A stretch of 64,000 bases of DNA from Combretum micranthum. Lineage: Eukaryota; Streptophyta; Magnoliopsida; Myrtales; Combretaceae. Under the pieces are notes generated by a model, which ran no database searches, was not told where the DNA came from, and saw only the letters and a program-made list of their open reading frames with translations. Positions 46,918 to 57,568 of the stretch are shown here, piece by piece. The position numbers and the translations under genes were made by a program. The first letter of the stretch is position 1. The number at the start of each line of letters is the position of its first letter. The stretch is taken from the NCBI GenBank assembly GCA_024138025.1, contig JAMXBD010000405.1, positions 434,001 through 498,000 on the forward strand, in the 5' to 3' direction.

Positions 46918-47195
46918 TAAAAAAGAGAATTTCTAAAATGTTTTTTATATCATTTCACTAAGATAATTCACAATATATAGATATCAAGAATGATCAAATC
47001 CCTTAATTATAGGGTCTAAAATAGTAAGCATGATCAGATCCCTTAATCCTAAGTCTATTATTGGAAGGATTACAGTAGCAATTATAGCAAGAATATATAC
47101 AACAATAATGAAAATTGTGGAGAGGTAATCAAGGGATATACAATTGTAAAAAAAATATAGAAAGAACTAAAAAAGGAAAGAAGAATATATTGATA
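46918..47195 (-). repeat. 5' LTR of the nested copia element
   Basis: Bounded by the primer site on the inner side and by the GTAAT target duplication on the outer side. Confidence 0.88.
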
Positions 47196-47200
47196 GTAAT

Positions 47201-50090
47201 GTCTATAGACATCCTTAGATGTGGACTAATTTTCCCATGCAACATCTTTAGGAGACACACCTTTCCATCGTATCAAAACCTATTGTACAAATTCTCTATG
47301 TCATATAATAACCCGTGTTTGAGTGATGGAAAGTGGTGTCAACAAAGGACGTCCATCCATGCTCTCTTCAGAAAAATCCAAAATAGGAATAAATTTGTCA
47401 TATGCTCTCTTTAAGACAAAAACATGAAAAACATTATGTATTCATGCATGAGATGGTAAAATTAGTTTATATGCACATTGTCTAATCTTCTTAGAAATAG
47501 CAAAAGGCCCACAGAATCTCTTAGACAACTTATGACCCTTGCCCCCGGTCAATGATAGCTATTTAAATGGATGGAGTCGAACATAAACCTTGTATTTTAC
47601 TTCAAATGATACATTAGTTCGGTGTTGATAAGCCAATTGTTTCATCTTGTTAGGAGCTCTAATAAGATTCTGATGCAAAATCTTAATAATTTCATCACCA
47701 GTTTGTAAATCTCTATCTATTGCATCCATATGTGAAGTTCCAACAATAAAATTAGGAATTACTAGTGGACTTCTCCCATATATAATGAGAAATAGGGTAT
47801 AACCCAAACCTTTATGATATAAGCTATTCTATGCATATTCTACCCATGTTAGAAAATTTATTCATTGATTAGGATAGTCCATAACAAAGCATCTTAAGTA
47901 CTGTTATATTGTTCTATTAAGTACTTCAATTTGACAATCAGACTGTGGCTGGTAGGATGAACTCATACACAACTTAGTCCCACTTAGCTTAAACAATTCT
48001 TGTAAAAAAGGACTAAGAAAAATAGAATCTTTGTCTAAGACAATGGTCTTTGGAAAACCATATAATTTAACAACCATGTTCATGAATAATGTTGCTACCT
48101 TTGTTGTTGTGAAATGAGTTCCTAAAGGACCCAAGTGATAGTATTTGGAAAGACTGTCCACCACCACTAAAATAACTATGTATCTCTATGAATTAGGGAG
48201 ACATGTGACAAAAGCCATGAATATATGCTCCCAAATTCAATCAAGAATTGGTAAAGGGATAATAATCCCAAAGGCGCTCGTGTCTCATACTTGATCTACC
48301 GATAATAGAGTATTCACGGACATAGTTCTTAATCTGTTTCCTCATTCCCTTCTAATAAAATTAAGTTGCAATTCTTTTATATGCCTTTATTACTCCAAAG
48401 TGACCTGCCATCGGTGTACAATGAAACTTATATAAAATTTTTGGAATTAACAAAGACTGAGGCACCAAGAATATCCGTTGTTGGTAATACAACAATTTAT
48501 TGTGCCATTCAATCCTCTACCGTAATGGTTCTCCATTATTTATCTTGTCAATCAAACTGTTTGAATTCTTCAAAGGTGTCATACTCCCTCTATAAATCTG
48601 ATATAAAATGAAATGTTGGAATAGAAAATGCCATATAAAATTCTTGTTGATGTTGTCAAGAGAGTGCATCAACTAGTATATTCTTAGTTCCCTTTTTTGT
48701 ACAGTACTATATAATCATAACCAAGCAATGTAATGATGTACATTTGCTAGTTGGGTGATTGAACTACTTGTGTGAGCAACTCTTTAAGACTTTTGTGATC
48801 AGTCTTAATGATAAATTTTCCACACAATAGATAATGCCTCTACTTCCCTTATAGGCTCTACAATTGCATACAACTCTCAGACATATGTAGAAGCTTTAGT
48901 AAGATGCTTAGGTTGCTTCTTATCTAAAATAGGCTATAGGATGATTATTTTGGAGCAACACAACACCTACTCCTATGCCTAAAGCATTTGATTCCACTAC
49001 AAACTCTTGGTAAAATCAGGCAAGGCCAATACTGATGATTCCATCAAAGCAAGCTTTAATTTTTCAAAGGCTATATCTTCCTATTCTAACCACTTAAATA
49101 TCTCTCTCCTTAACATGTTTATTAATGGAGCTGCAATCATAGCGTAACCTTTTAAAAATTTCTTATAATAATTAGAGAGATCTAAAATACCTCTTAATTG
49201 TTTAATTGAAGTTGGTTTTGGCCATTCCCCAATTTCCTTCAGTTTCGCTGGATCCGATTTCACCTCATTGAAAGAAACAATATGCCTTAGATAATCTACT
49301 ATCTCTCTAGCAAATGAACACTTACTCTGTTTCAAGTAAAAGTTATTGTCTATTAGAATTTGAAACACAATAGTTAGATGCTCGACATGGTCTTGAAGTG
49401 ACTAACTATATACTAATATATCGTCAAAAAAGATAATAACAAATTTCCTCAAACATTTCTGAAAAATAGTGTTCATAAAGGCTTGAAACATCGAAAGGGC
49501 ATTACTTAAGCCAAAAGGCATAACCAGAAATTCATAATGCCCTTCATAGGTCCTAGATGTTGTCTTTTCTACATCTTTAGGTGTCATATCATATTTGATG
49601 ATAACTTGATTGTAAGTCTAATTTCGGAAATAGTGATGCTCCTCTTAATTCATCTATTAACTCGTCCATTGTGGGTATTGAAAATTTATCGTGAATGGTT
49701 ACTTGATTTCGAGCATTGTATTCAATGCAGAATCTCCACGATCCATCCTTTTTCTTAACTAAAAGAATTAGGGAAGAAAAAGGGCCTATGCTCCTTTGAA
49801 TGATTCCTTGATACAACATTTCTTGGACTTGCTTTTCAATCTCTATCTTCTAAAGATGTGGGTACCAATATGGTCGAACATTCAATGGTGGAGTGTTTGC
49901 ATACAAATGGATTTGATGTTGTACCTCTCTCAATAGGAGCAATGATGGTGGTGCCTCAAAGATTTTTGTGAACTTACCTAATAATGCTTGAATAGCATCA
50001 TTGTTGGTGGATACATTCAATGAATCATGGTGTGTGTTTTGTTCTTGACCGAGTTTTAATAAATTAATATCCCATGATATCTTCCTATAA
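47201..50090 (-). pseudogene. Ty3/gypsy chromovirus pol, decayed
   Basis: Reading right to left. RT start near 49990 (HQIHLYANTPPLNVRPYWYP), RT 49589-49819 ([33 protein letters not shown]) and 49402-49587 ([32 protein letters not shown], the FFDD catalytic motif). Thumb/RNase H 49081-49368 (KQLRGILDLSNYYKKFLKGY). Integrase 47904-48167 (VVDSLSKYYHLGPL; FPKTIVLDKDSIFLSPF; SSSYQPQSDCQIEVLNRT). The normal TDGQ(S/T)E is SDCQIE here. Connection 47559-47807 (YGRSPLVIP; VYVRLHPFK). A chromodomain remnant is near 47215-47300 (VLIRWKGVSPKDVAWEN), which classes it as a chromovirus. Many stops. Confidence 0.85.
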
Positions 50091-51217
50091 TTTGGTTAAC
50101 GTTAGGCAAGTGCACCTATCCATTATAGTATAGGAATAAGTTATAGGATCATATTCTTTGGGGTCGTCAACAGGTACTACTACTCACCCTCTTAATTATT
50201 ATCTAGCAGATTAATTCAAATGAAGATTTAATATTAAATGCTTAAGTAATTCTCAACTAAAACTATATTATAACATGAACTAACAAATAAATTTAATTTA
50301 ACTAATAACAATTCAAACTCGCTTCACCAATTAGTTAACATGTACTACAATCTCACTAGTTGTTGAATCATTCCTAACTGCAGGATTCCTAATTACTAGT
50401 TCAATATCTCTTTCGAGTCTATTGAACTCTAATTCTAGCCATGTCTACTGGAATCTCTTCCTAGTTAACAGGCGACTAAAATTGCATACAATGATGATCC
50501 CCAGATAATTATTCAATTACATGTAGAAAAATCTACAATCCTATCTCTAGGCATCATGAGCAATCTTTCTCTATAACTCAGATCTATTCCACGGGTAGAT
50601 TTCTCAATCGCATCCCGTGAAAATCTGATCTAATTCTAATTTGTGCACTACTTAAAATTAGAATACATTAATACACTATAGAGATTAGGAATTCATTAAA
50701 CATTCAGTTCATTGGAATACATGCTACCCTATGGTTACACAAGTCCTAACAATTACTCACACATGATGGAATATAAACATAAACTCAGAGAAAACATAAC
50801 TATGACAGAACAATTCATACGAATAAGAAGAATAAGAGAAGAAATCCCTTTTGAATTACAATGATGAAGATACTTTTACACACACGAACACTTGATTCCA
50901 GTCATCTCTCTCGAGTTTCTTCTAGAATAGAATAGAATACAACACTTTCCCCACATGAACAATTACAGCAGTTACTTCCTAAACTATGAACAGCTAAAAA
51001 AAAAAAAAAAAAAAAACTATGAACATATGTCATTATTGTCCACCATATGAAAATCTATCTATATATGTATATATCTCAATGGATGTCTTCTATCTTTTAA
51101 ACTTCTCAGATATTCGGGTCAAACAGTACAACACTTGGAGGAAAGTTGTGTCTTTTGTTCGAACTAATACAACACTTAAATAAAAGGATACCAAACACAT
51201 CGGATAGTAGACGATAT

Positions 51218-51470
51218 ATCACGAGCGACCAAAGAGGAGTTATTTAGGCTGTGAGCGAATTTCTTTGAATAACTAAACTATTACGGGCGACCAAAGCACG
51301 GGGATCCTTGCTATTCCTTACTTTTCTTCAAATCACGGGCGACCATGGAGGCTGGATTCTTTCTGTGTTCGATTTTCTTCTTCTTCCCTTCATATTACGG
51401 GTGACTAAAGCCCCGTGATTGCTTCTGATCCTCTTTTACAAGCGACCAAAGCCCCATGATCCTTGCTGTG
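51218..51470. repeat. Minisatellite, core ATCACGGGCGACCAAAG, cluster 1
   Basis: Copies start near 51218, 51280, 51332, 51394 and 51434 (spacing about 40 to 62). The usual phrase is ATYACGGGCGACCAAAG followed by a CCCCGTGAT-like tail. Confidence 0.6.
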
Positions 51471-53000
51471 GGTGTTGTTTTGCTCTTGTCTCGCCCCTGA
51501 CTTGTATCCATTTCGCTCCGAAATGTATTGTTATGATTAAAAGTCACCTGAATTGAAAATATTATTGATTTAGGTATCAAATCTTAAATGAAAACATAAT
51601 TAAAGTCCTAAATTTTGCTTAAATAGCTACTAATAATTATAGATAACTCATGTCTATCAAATATCCCCATACTTAAGCCTTACTTATCCTTAACCAAGAA
51701 GTTGATGAAATTATTTAAAAAAAAAAAACATATGGCAATCATGGTGTTTCTTTTTTAGTACTAGAATTGAAGGATTTTCATTCAATCCACTCTTAAATGT
51801 TTCATCTCCTAAGCAAAAATTACAAAGCTAATCATGATAAGTTAGTGTTTTATCCTCACCATGTGAATTAGATTTCTAAATAAAGAAGTAAACATATAAT
51901 CAAAAATCAAAACAAGAAATTTCCAAATGCTTCCCCTCTTATTGGTGTACCTTAACTCAATTACTACCACCAATATTAAATTAGATTCCTTAGTGAAAGC
52001 ATAAACATCAACCTACCCCCTTACTTTCTTTCCTTTATTGATATCTTTTCTTCTCTCTTTTCTTTTATAAATATATATATGTAGAATCATATAACCCATG
52101 TAACGAACTTTCAATCGATAATCCGAAGCTCATCACTCAAGTTAACAGATGTTATTCCCTTTAAAAGGGAATCCCGCAGGTTTACTTATTCAAGTTATGA
52201 GACTCATTGAATATTTTGTTATTAAAGTGACATCCTTGGTCGGTCGATCCCAGGCCAGACGACCTTAGGTGACCAGGTTTTAAAGGAACCCCATCAAACC
52301 TCAATCACTTCTTTTCTTTTCTTCCTTTATTATTATTATTAGAGAAAAGAAAAGAAAACCAATTAAAATTGGAAAGATCATCAAGTGATAAGTATCACTT
52401 GAACTTTGCACTAATGACAATTTATTTAATTATTCTCTTCATGCTAACTAATGACAAAAGTACACATTGAATATCCAAAACTTGAAGTCATATGCTACTA
52501 AAGTTCAAAAATCTAAATCAAATAGTAAGTAAACCCGTCCCATCATGATTTCACATTGTTACAGTTGCCTTAGAGATGTTACCCACTTTGAAGTATCTCA
52601 AATTAGATAACCTTCATTAATTTAGCACTTTTGAAAAATTCTTTTAACCCGCATAACAAACTAACACCACACCAAAACAACTTTGCCTTAAGTGATAAGT
52701 AAATATGATAGACAATTATCATCAAAATTCAATTCAGCAAACTTCAGATAGCATGCTTGCATGCTCCCTTCCCCACACTTATTGGAGACATTTTTACCAA
52801 CGCCTCAACCAATAACACAATCATATGAAAAAGGAAAACGAAATAAAAGAGCAAAAGAACTTGACTCCCTTGTGTTTTGAAGTTTGAGTTTGGATCATAA
52901 CTCTTCATTTCATTCAATTGATCATCATAGAGACAATCACATGGATGCACATAGAACTGTGATCACTTATGGGAATGAGTTAGTACGCCTCATGATCTTG

Positions 53001-53235
53001 GTCACGGGTGAGCAAAGAGTGGCGAAACTCCATGGGGCGAATCATGGGCAAGCGAAGAAACATGGTAAGGTCTGTGGATGATGAGAGCCCCCATCACGGG
53101 CAACGTAGGACCCGTTATTTCATTGTGGATTACGAATCATGGAACCGTGATTTCCTCCAGGAGGCTCATCACGAGCGACCAAGGATCGGTGATGGCTGCT
53201 GGGTTGTATGTCAAAGCACGTCACGGGTGAGCAAG
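53001..53235. repeat. Minisatellite, core RTCACGGGYGASCAA, cluster 2
   Basis: Copies start near 53001, 53042, 53094, 53168 and 53220. They share the ATCACGRGCGACCAA core with cluster 1 but with different spacers. Confidence 0.55.
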
Positions 53236-53535
53236 GGAGCAGTATTAGAATCCCTCTGCTATTAACGCTTATGATTTTGAACTTGATTCTTTCTGCACAA
53301 CATTTTATAAATAAATAAATATATATATCTAGGAAAAATAGTACATCAAGGATCTACTTTTATAAAGTCCATAATGTAAAAACTAAAGTAATAACCTAAC
53401 AGCTACACACATAAAAAAATTCAGAACTTAACATACTATAAATACTAAGACAAAAGAAACATATAAAACAATGATAAAAATACGTACTAGTTTATTGTCT
53501 CTAGCTTGACACCCTGATGTTTATTAGAAATTGAT

Positions 53536-53790
53536 TCAGCTTCCAGGAGCTTTTACTTGCTCCTTAGGATTTGTCTCCGTATTACTCGGTAATGACCCTG
53601 AAACTCTTTTAGAAAGCATTTTGGCCAATTGGCCAATTTGCTTTTCCAAATTATGGATAGATGCCTCATTATTCCGATGATGTGAATCAAAAATCTGAAT
53701 ATGATGTGTTGAAAGGTCTTTAACATTTAGCTTTTTCTCATATGGTGGCAAAGCAAGGTGTTGTTGCGGTGCTTGTAAGTGTTTGAGCAC
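53536..53790 (-). pseudogene. Gypsy gag fragment
   Basis: 84 codons on the minus strand: NNEASIHNLEKQIGQLAKML followed by GSLPSNTETNPKEQ, the conserved end of gag in Tat/Athila-related elements and their non-autonomous relatives. The family normally continues into protease; here it stops at VKAPGS. The right side breaks off abruptly at a plus-strand integrase fragment near 53785. Confidence 0.72.
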
Positions 53791-54202
53791 AAGGAAAGTC
53801 GAGCCTACGATATATTGGACCTTTTGAAGTGCTTGATAGAGTAGGAGATCTTGCTTATCGTCTGGCCTTACCTCCTAACTTGTCTGGAATCCATAATGTA
53901 TTTCATATATCGGTTTTACAAAAGCACGTACCAGATCTTAGCAGAATCGCAAAGTTAGAACCGGTACGGTTAAAAGAAAACCTCACCTATGAAGAGCACC
54001 TAATTCAGATCCTAGATCGTAAGGTGCAAAAGCTTCGAAACAAGGAGATCAAATATGTCAAAGTTCTATGGAGAAATCACTCGCGTGAAGAGGCAACCTA
54101 GGAAGCCGAAAGCGATATACACTAGAAGTATCCAAGTTTATTCGAAGAATCAAGTATGAACTTCAAGTTTTGAGGATAAAACTTTCCTTAAGAGGGGTAG
54201 GT
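53785..54202 (+). pseudogene. Gypsy integrase C-terminal fragment
   Basis: An open frame, 53829-54101 and a little upstream, reads RYIGPFEVLDRVGDLAYRLA, LPPNLSGIHNVFHISVLQKH and KVLWRNHSREEAT, the standard end of Del/Tekay-type gypsy integrases. It is nearly intact, unlike most fragments here. A purine-rich tract (AAGAGGGGTAGG) leads into the LTR at 54203. Everything upstream of this fragment (gag to integrase core) is missing. Confidence 0.82.
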
Positions 54203-57200
54203 TGTAAACCCCCAAAGTTTTACGATTGGTTGAGCTTAAACCCTAACTAGAAGGTCAACCAAAAACCCTAAAGTTAACAAAACCCTAGTCTTACGCAACA
54301 GCTTAACTCCGGCAAACCAGTTTTCGTAACCCTAAGTGAGTAAGTAAGTAAGAAATTAATATGTGGAATAGTTCGTAATAACATGAGAAAGCTTAAAAAT
54401 ATCATATTAGTTAAACCGCGATTCGTTTTGAGCTCAATCAGATACAGTTTTCGAAAAGCATGTCCCGAGGCTCAAAATAGTAAAAATATTCCGAATATAC
54501 TGTTAGACTCATAAAAATATAAGGTTTTCAAAAATATTGGTTTCATAATTTTTCGGTAACTAAAAATATCAGATATCGCAATTATACGCATATTTTGTTA
54601 CTACCGGTACTTTAATTATCATATCTACTTTACATTACACTATTCATTACTATTCTATACTATTCATCTATCTCTACTTTTCCTTACAACCTACTCTTAC
54701 AACCTATATACATATTTTCTTACAATTTTCATTTCTAATACAACCTCACATCTCTTAATCTTACTTTTCATTAACAAAAATACAAAAAAAAAAAAAAAAT
54801 TCTCTCTCCTTCCTCATCAAATTGCACCTGCCCTCCCCCATATCACACTAAATTTATTTCAATTTTTATTTAATTAATTAACACAAATTACCCTCCACTT
54901 TTTCCTATAAATACCACATCTTCCTTCCATTTCCTTCACACCTTTCATACACTACCATTATTCTCTCAAAATCTCTCAAAAAGTTCTCTCAAATTCTCTT
55001 TAGTTTGTCTTTCATAGGTAATGCTTATTTTAGTTTTCTTTATGTTCATTTGCTTAGCATGAACATAGTATGTGTTTTCTAAACCCATGGAAGTTAAGAA
55101 AGCAACAATATGTTCATACTTTATTCTTGTTTATGAATCTATTTTCTTTTTTTTTGCTTTTATGTATATCTAACTAAATATATCTATGTAGTTATATATA
55201 TCTTTTAGAGCATATAAGCTTATTTGTTATTGCAATTTATTTACTTTCCTTGCAATTTATTTATTTATCTTGCAATTTATTTACTTTCAAGTTGTTTAAG
55301 ACTAGTCTTTTTAGTCTTAGACTTGTCCTCATCAAGTCAAAACAATTTTCTTTTCTTTGGACTAGTCTATTCTTAGTCCCGGGAAGCCTTTTAGAAGCTA
55401 AGGCTCCCAATACTTGACAATTATTTATTTCTTATATTCTTTACTATCTTATCTTGTGGTATTTTTAGCTTTTATAAACTACATGATCATATTCATGCAT
55501 GGCTAATAAGTTGTTGTCCAAATAAAAATGAAGCTTTTTTATGAAAGAATAAAATTTGATCACTAGATAAATGTTTTTCCCAAAGGTTTAGAAAAATATT
55601 TTCAAATAAATTTCTTTTAAAGGTTTATATAAACTCATCATGAAATTTCAAACTAATAATAAAAGAAATTTCTTCAAAGTCTAAAGATACTTCATTTTCA
55701 AATGACAAAAGAAATCTTGATAATAACTTGATACTATTTTTACCAAAACCAAGAGCTAAATGAGTTTTTAAGAAAAATCAACTTACAAGGGAAAAATGAA
55801 AATAAATAAACTCATCAAGTACTACTAAAGAAAACTTTTGAAAACTCTATTTTTCGATTCTTAGAAATAAAATTGATAGATAACCTCAAAAGACCAAACC
55901 TGATTTTCAAACTCACTTTTGATAGACTAAAGAATCAATATATAGAATATTAGATTTTTATCAAACAAAAATTTATAAGTTATTTCAACCACATAAAGTT
56001 TAACAAATCCTAAATTTTTCCAAAACACTAAAAAAAAAAGGTTGTTTTGAGGAAATTAATTAAATAAGACAATACCTATAGCTTCATGCATAAATTATGA
56101 GTCTATTTATATACATAAGGAAATCTTTTCAAGTATATGCATATTTTGGTTTTACTTAAACAAGTCTTAGTAAAAGAATAATTAGAAAATATTGTTTTTC
56201 AAGAAAAGAATTTTCGTGTTAGATTTGTACCCTTCTGAACCGTGACCCAATTGACCTTTTATAGTGAAAGTTACCTTAGAAATGGATAGATCTTTTCGAT
56301 TAGGTAGAAAACGATATATAATATGTGAAATTCTGAGTTAAAATGAGTAAGTTATGACCATTTTAAGTTGGAACTTCTTTCAATTAGATTTTACCACAAT
56401 TTAGAGATAAAGCAGAAATTCTATGAAAAACTTATTTTGGGTATTTCATCTTGTTTAGGTGAAGAAGAAACCGATACCGCCTTCTCGAAAGATTATTTCG
56501 ACTAGGAGCGATCGACATGGAGTAAGTTAATCCCTTACTAATTACATTTCCTTGATTGTGCTTGTAAATAATAACACAAGAGAGTAAGAAAAAAGATAAA
56601 TAAATAAATGTTGTGAATTGGATTCATGATTGACTGATGTGGTTGTTAAATAAAAGATAAGTATACCGAAAGAAGAATTGATGAATAATTTATGTTTTCT
56701 TGCAGTAGGTATAATGAATATTGTTTTGGTCACCTTTAACTTAAAATCAACAATAATTGAATAAACCAATATCAAGAACAATTCATGCATAACATATTGT
56801 GAGTCACATTTATTTTTCTCTACTATTCTTCGTGTGGGGAAACGAGGAGTCATAGTGGTGGCTAGTAGGAGCCAGAAAGTTTACATGAGCAAGTAGGAGC
56901 TGGTAAGTCTACAATCATTGATGGTCATATGAGCCGGTAACCACTCAACCCCCGATATGGATAGCGTAAAATCTATGCTACACATGGTCTTTGGTTAATC
57001 GTGTGTATTTTGTTTGCTCATGTGATTGATGCATTCTCATATGATTGTCTAAATACTTGTATGTTTTATAAAAGTGCTTTGAAAAATGAGTTATCTCACT
57101 AAGCTAGTTTTGCTTATACCCACTTTTTATTATTTGTTACGGTTGATTACTTGTGGTTGGCACCAATAGCCTCTTTTGTCAAGTATGAGCCAAAGTTACT

Positions 57201-57568
57201 AGGAGTTTTTGGAAGAAGTTTACATATTTAGTTTTGGATGTAGACTTCTAAGAGAAACTCTATAGTAAACTTATGTTATATTATGTATGTTTTTAAGGTG
57301 GTTTAGACTAGCAAGACTTTAAGTACAGGGAAATGCCCCTAAGAAGTTGTGAGAACTTTATCTTAATGATCATTACATGTTTATCTTTATAAGTTTTTGC
57401 ATGCTTTTATTATTTGCTTTAACGTAATATCCCTTTGAGTCTCCTACTATCTTGAAGCACGCCTTGCACGTGATATCGAAGCTTCTGCGTGACTAAGATT
57501 ATCATTCATTAGCTTTAATATTACGTGCGATGGACTGCCACGCTCAGGGTACCCTCTAGGGCGTGACA
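54203..57568 (+). repeat. 3' LTR of the truncated gypsy element, 3.37 kb
   Basis: Begins TGTAAACCCCC after the purine tract and ends CTCTAGGGCGTGACA. A TATA-like CTATAAATACC lies near 54906. No second LTR is in the window, so the right edge is set by the CA end and by the restart of gypsy pol coding at 57570. Confidence 0.65.

Larger units (their letters stand above)
42507..47195 (-). mobile_element. Ty1/copia retrotransposon nested in a gypsy element, 4.69 kb
   Basis: LTRs 42507-42793 (3') and 46918-47195 (5'), primer-binding site at 46906-46917, minus-strand gag-pol between. A perfect 5-bp duplication GTAAT (42502-42506 and 47196-47200) flanks it. The outer base pair of each LTR start is mutated from TG. 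Removing the element rejoins the gypsy integrase/chromodomain reading, confirming the insertion site. Confidence 0.9.
50091..53511 (-). mobile_element. Non-coding retroelement DNA (LTR/UTR type)
   Basis: There is no coding frame over 3.4 kb. The edges look like retroelement ends: the plus-strand left edge is TGGTTAACGTTAGGCAAGTGC, and the right edge is the complement of TGTCAAGCTAGAGAC, right next to a minus-strand gag end. It contains two minisatellite clusters (51218-51470, 53001-53235). The pairing of a gag end with LTR-like DNA and no pol suggests a non-autonomous gag-only or deleted Ty3/gypsy element. Boundaries are tentative. Confidence 0.45.
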
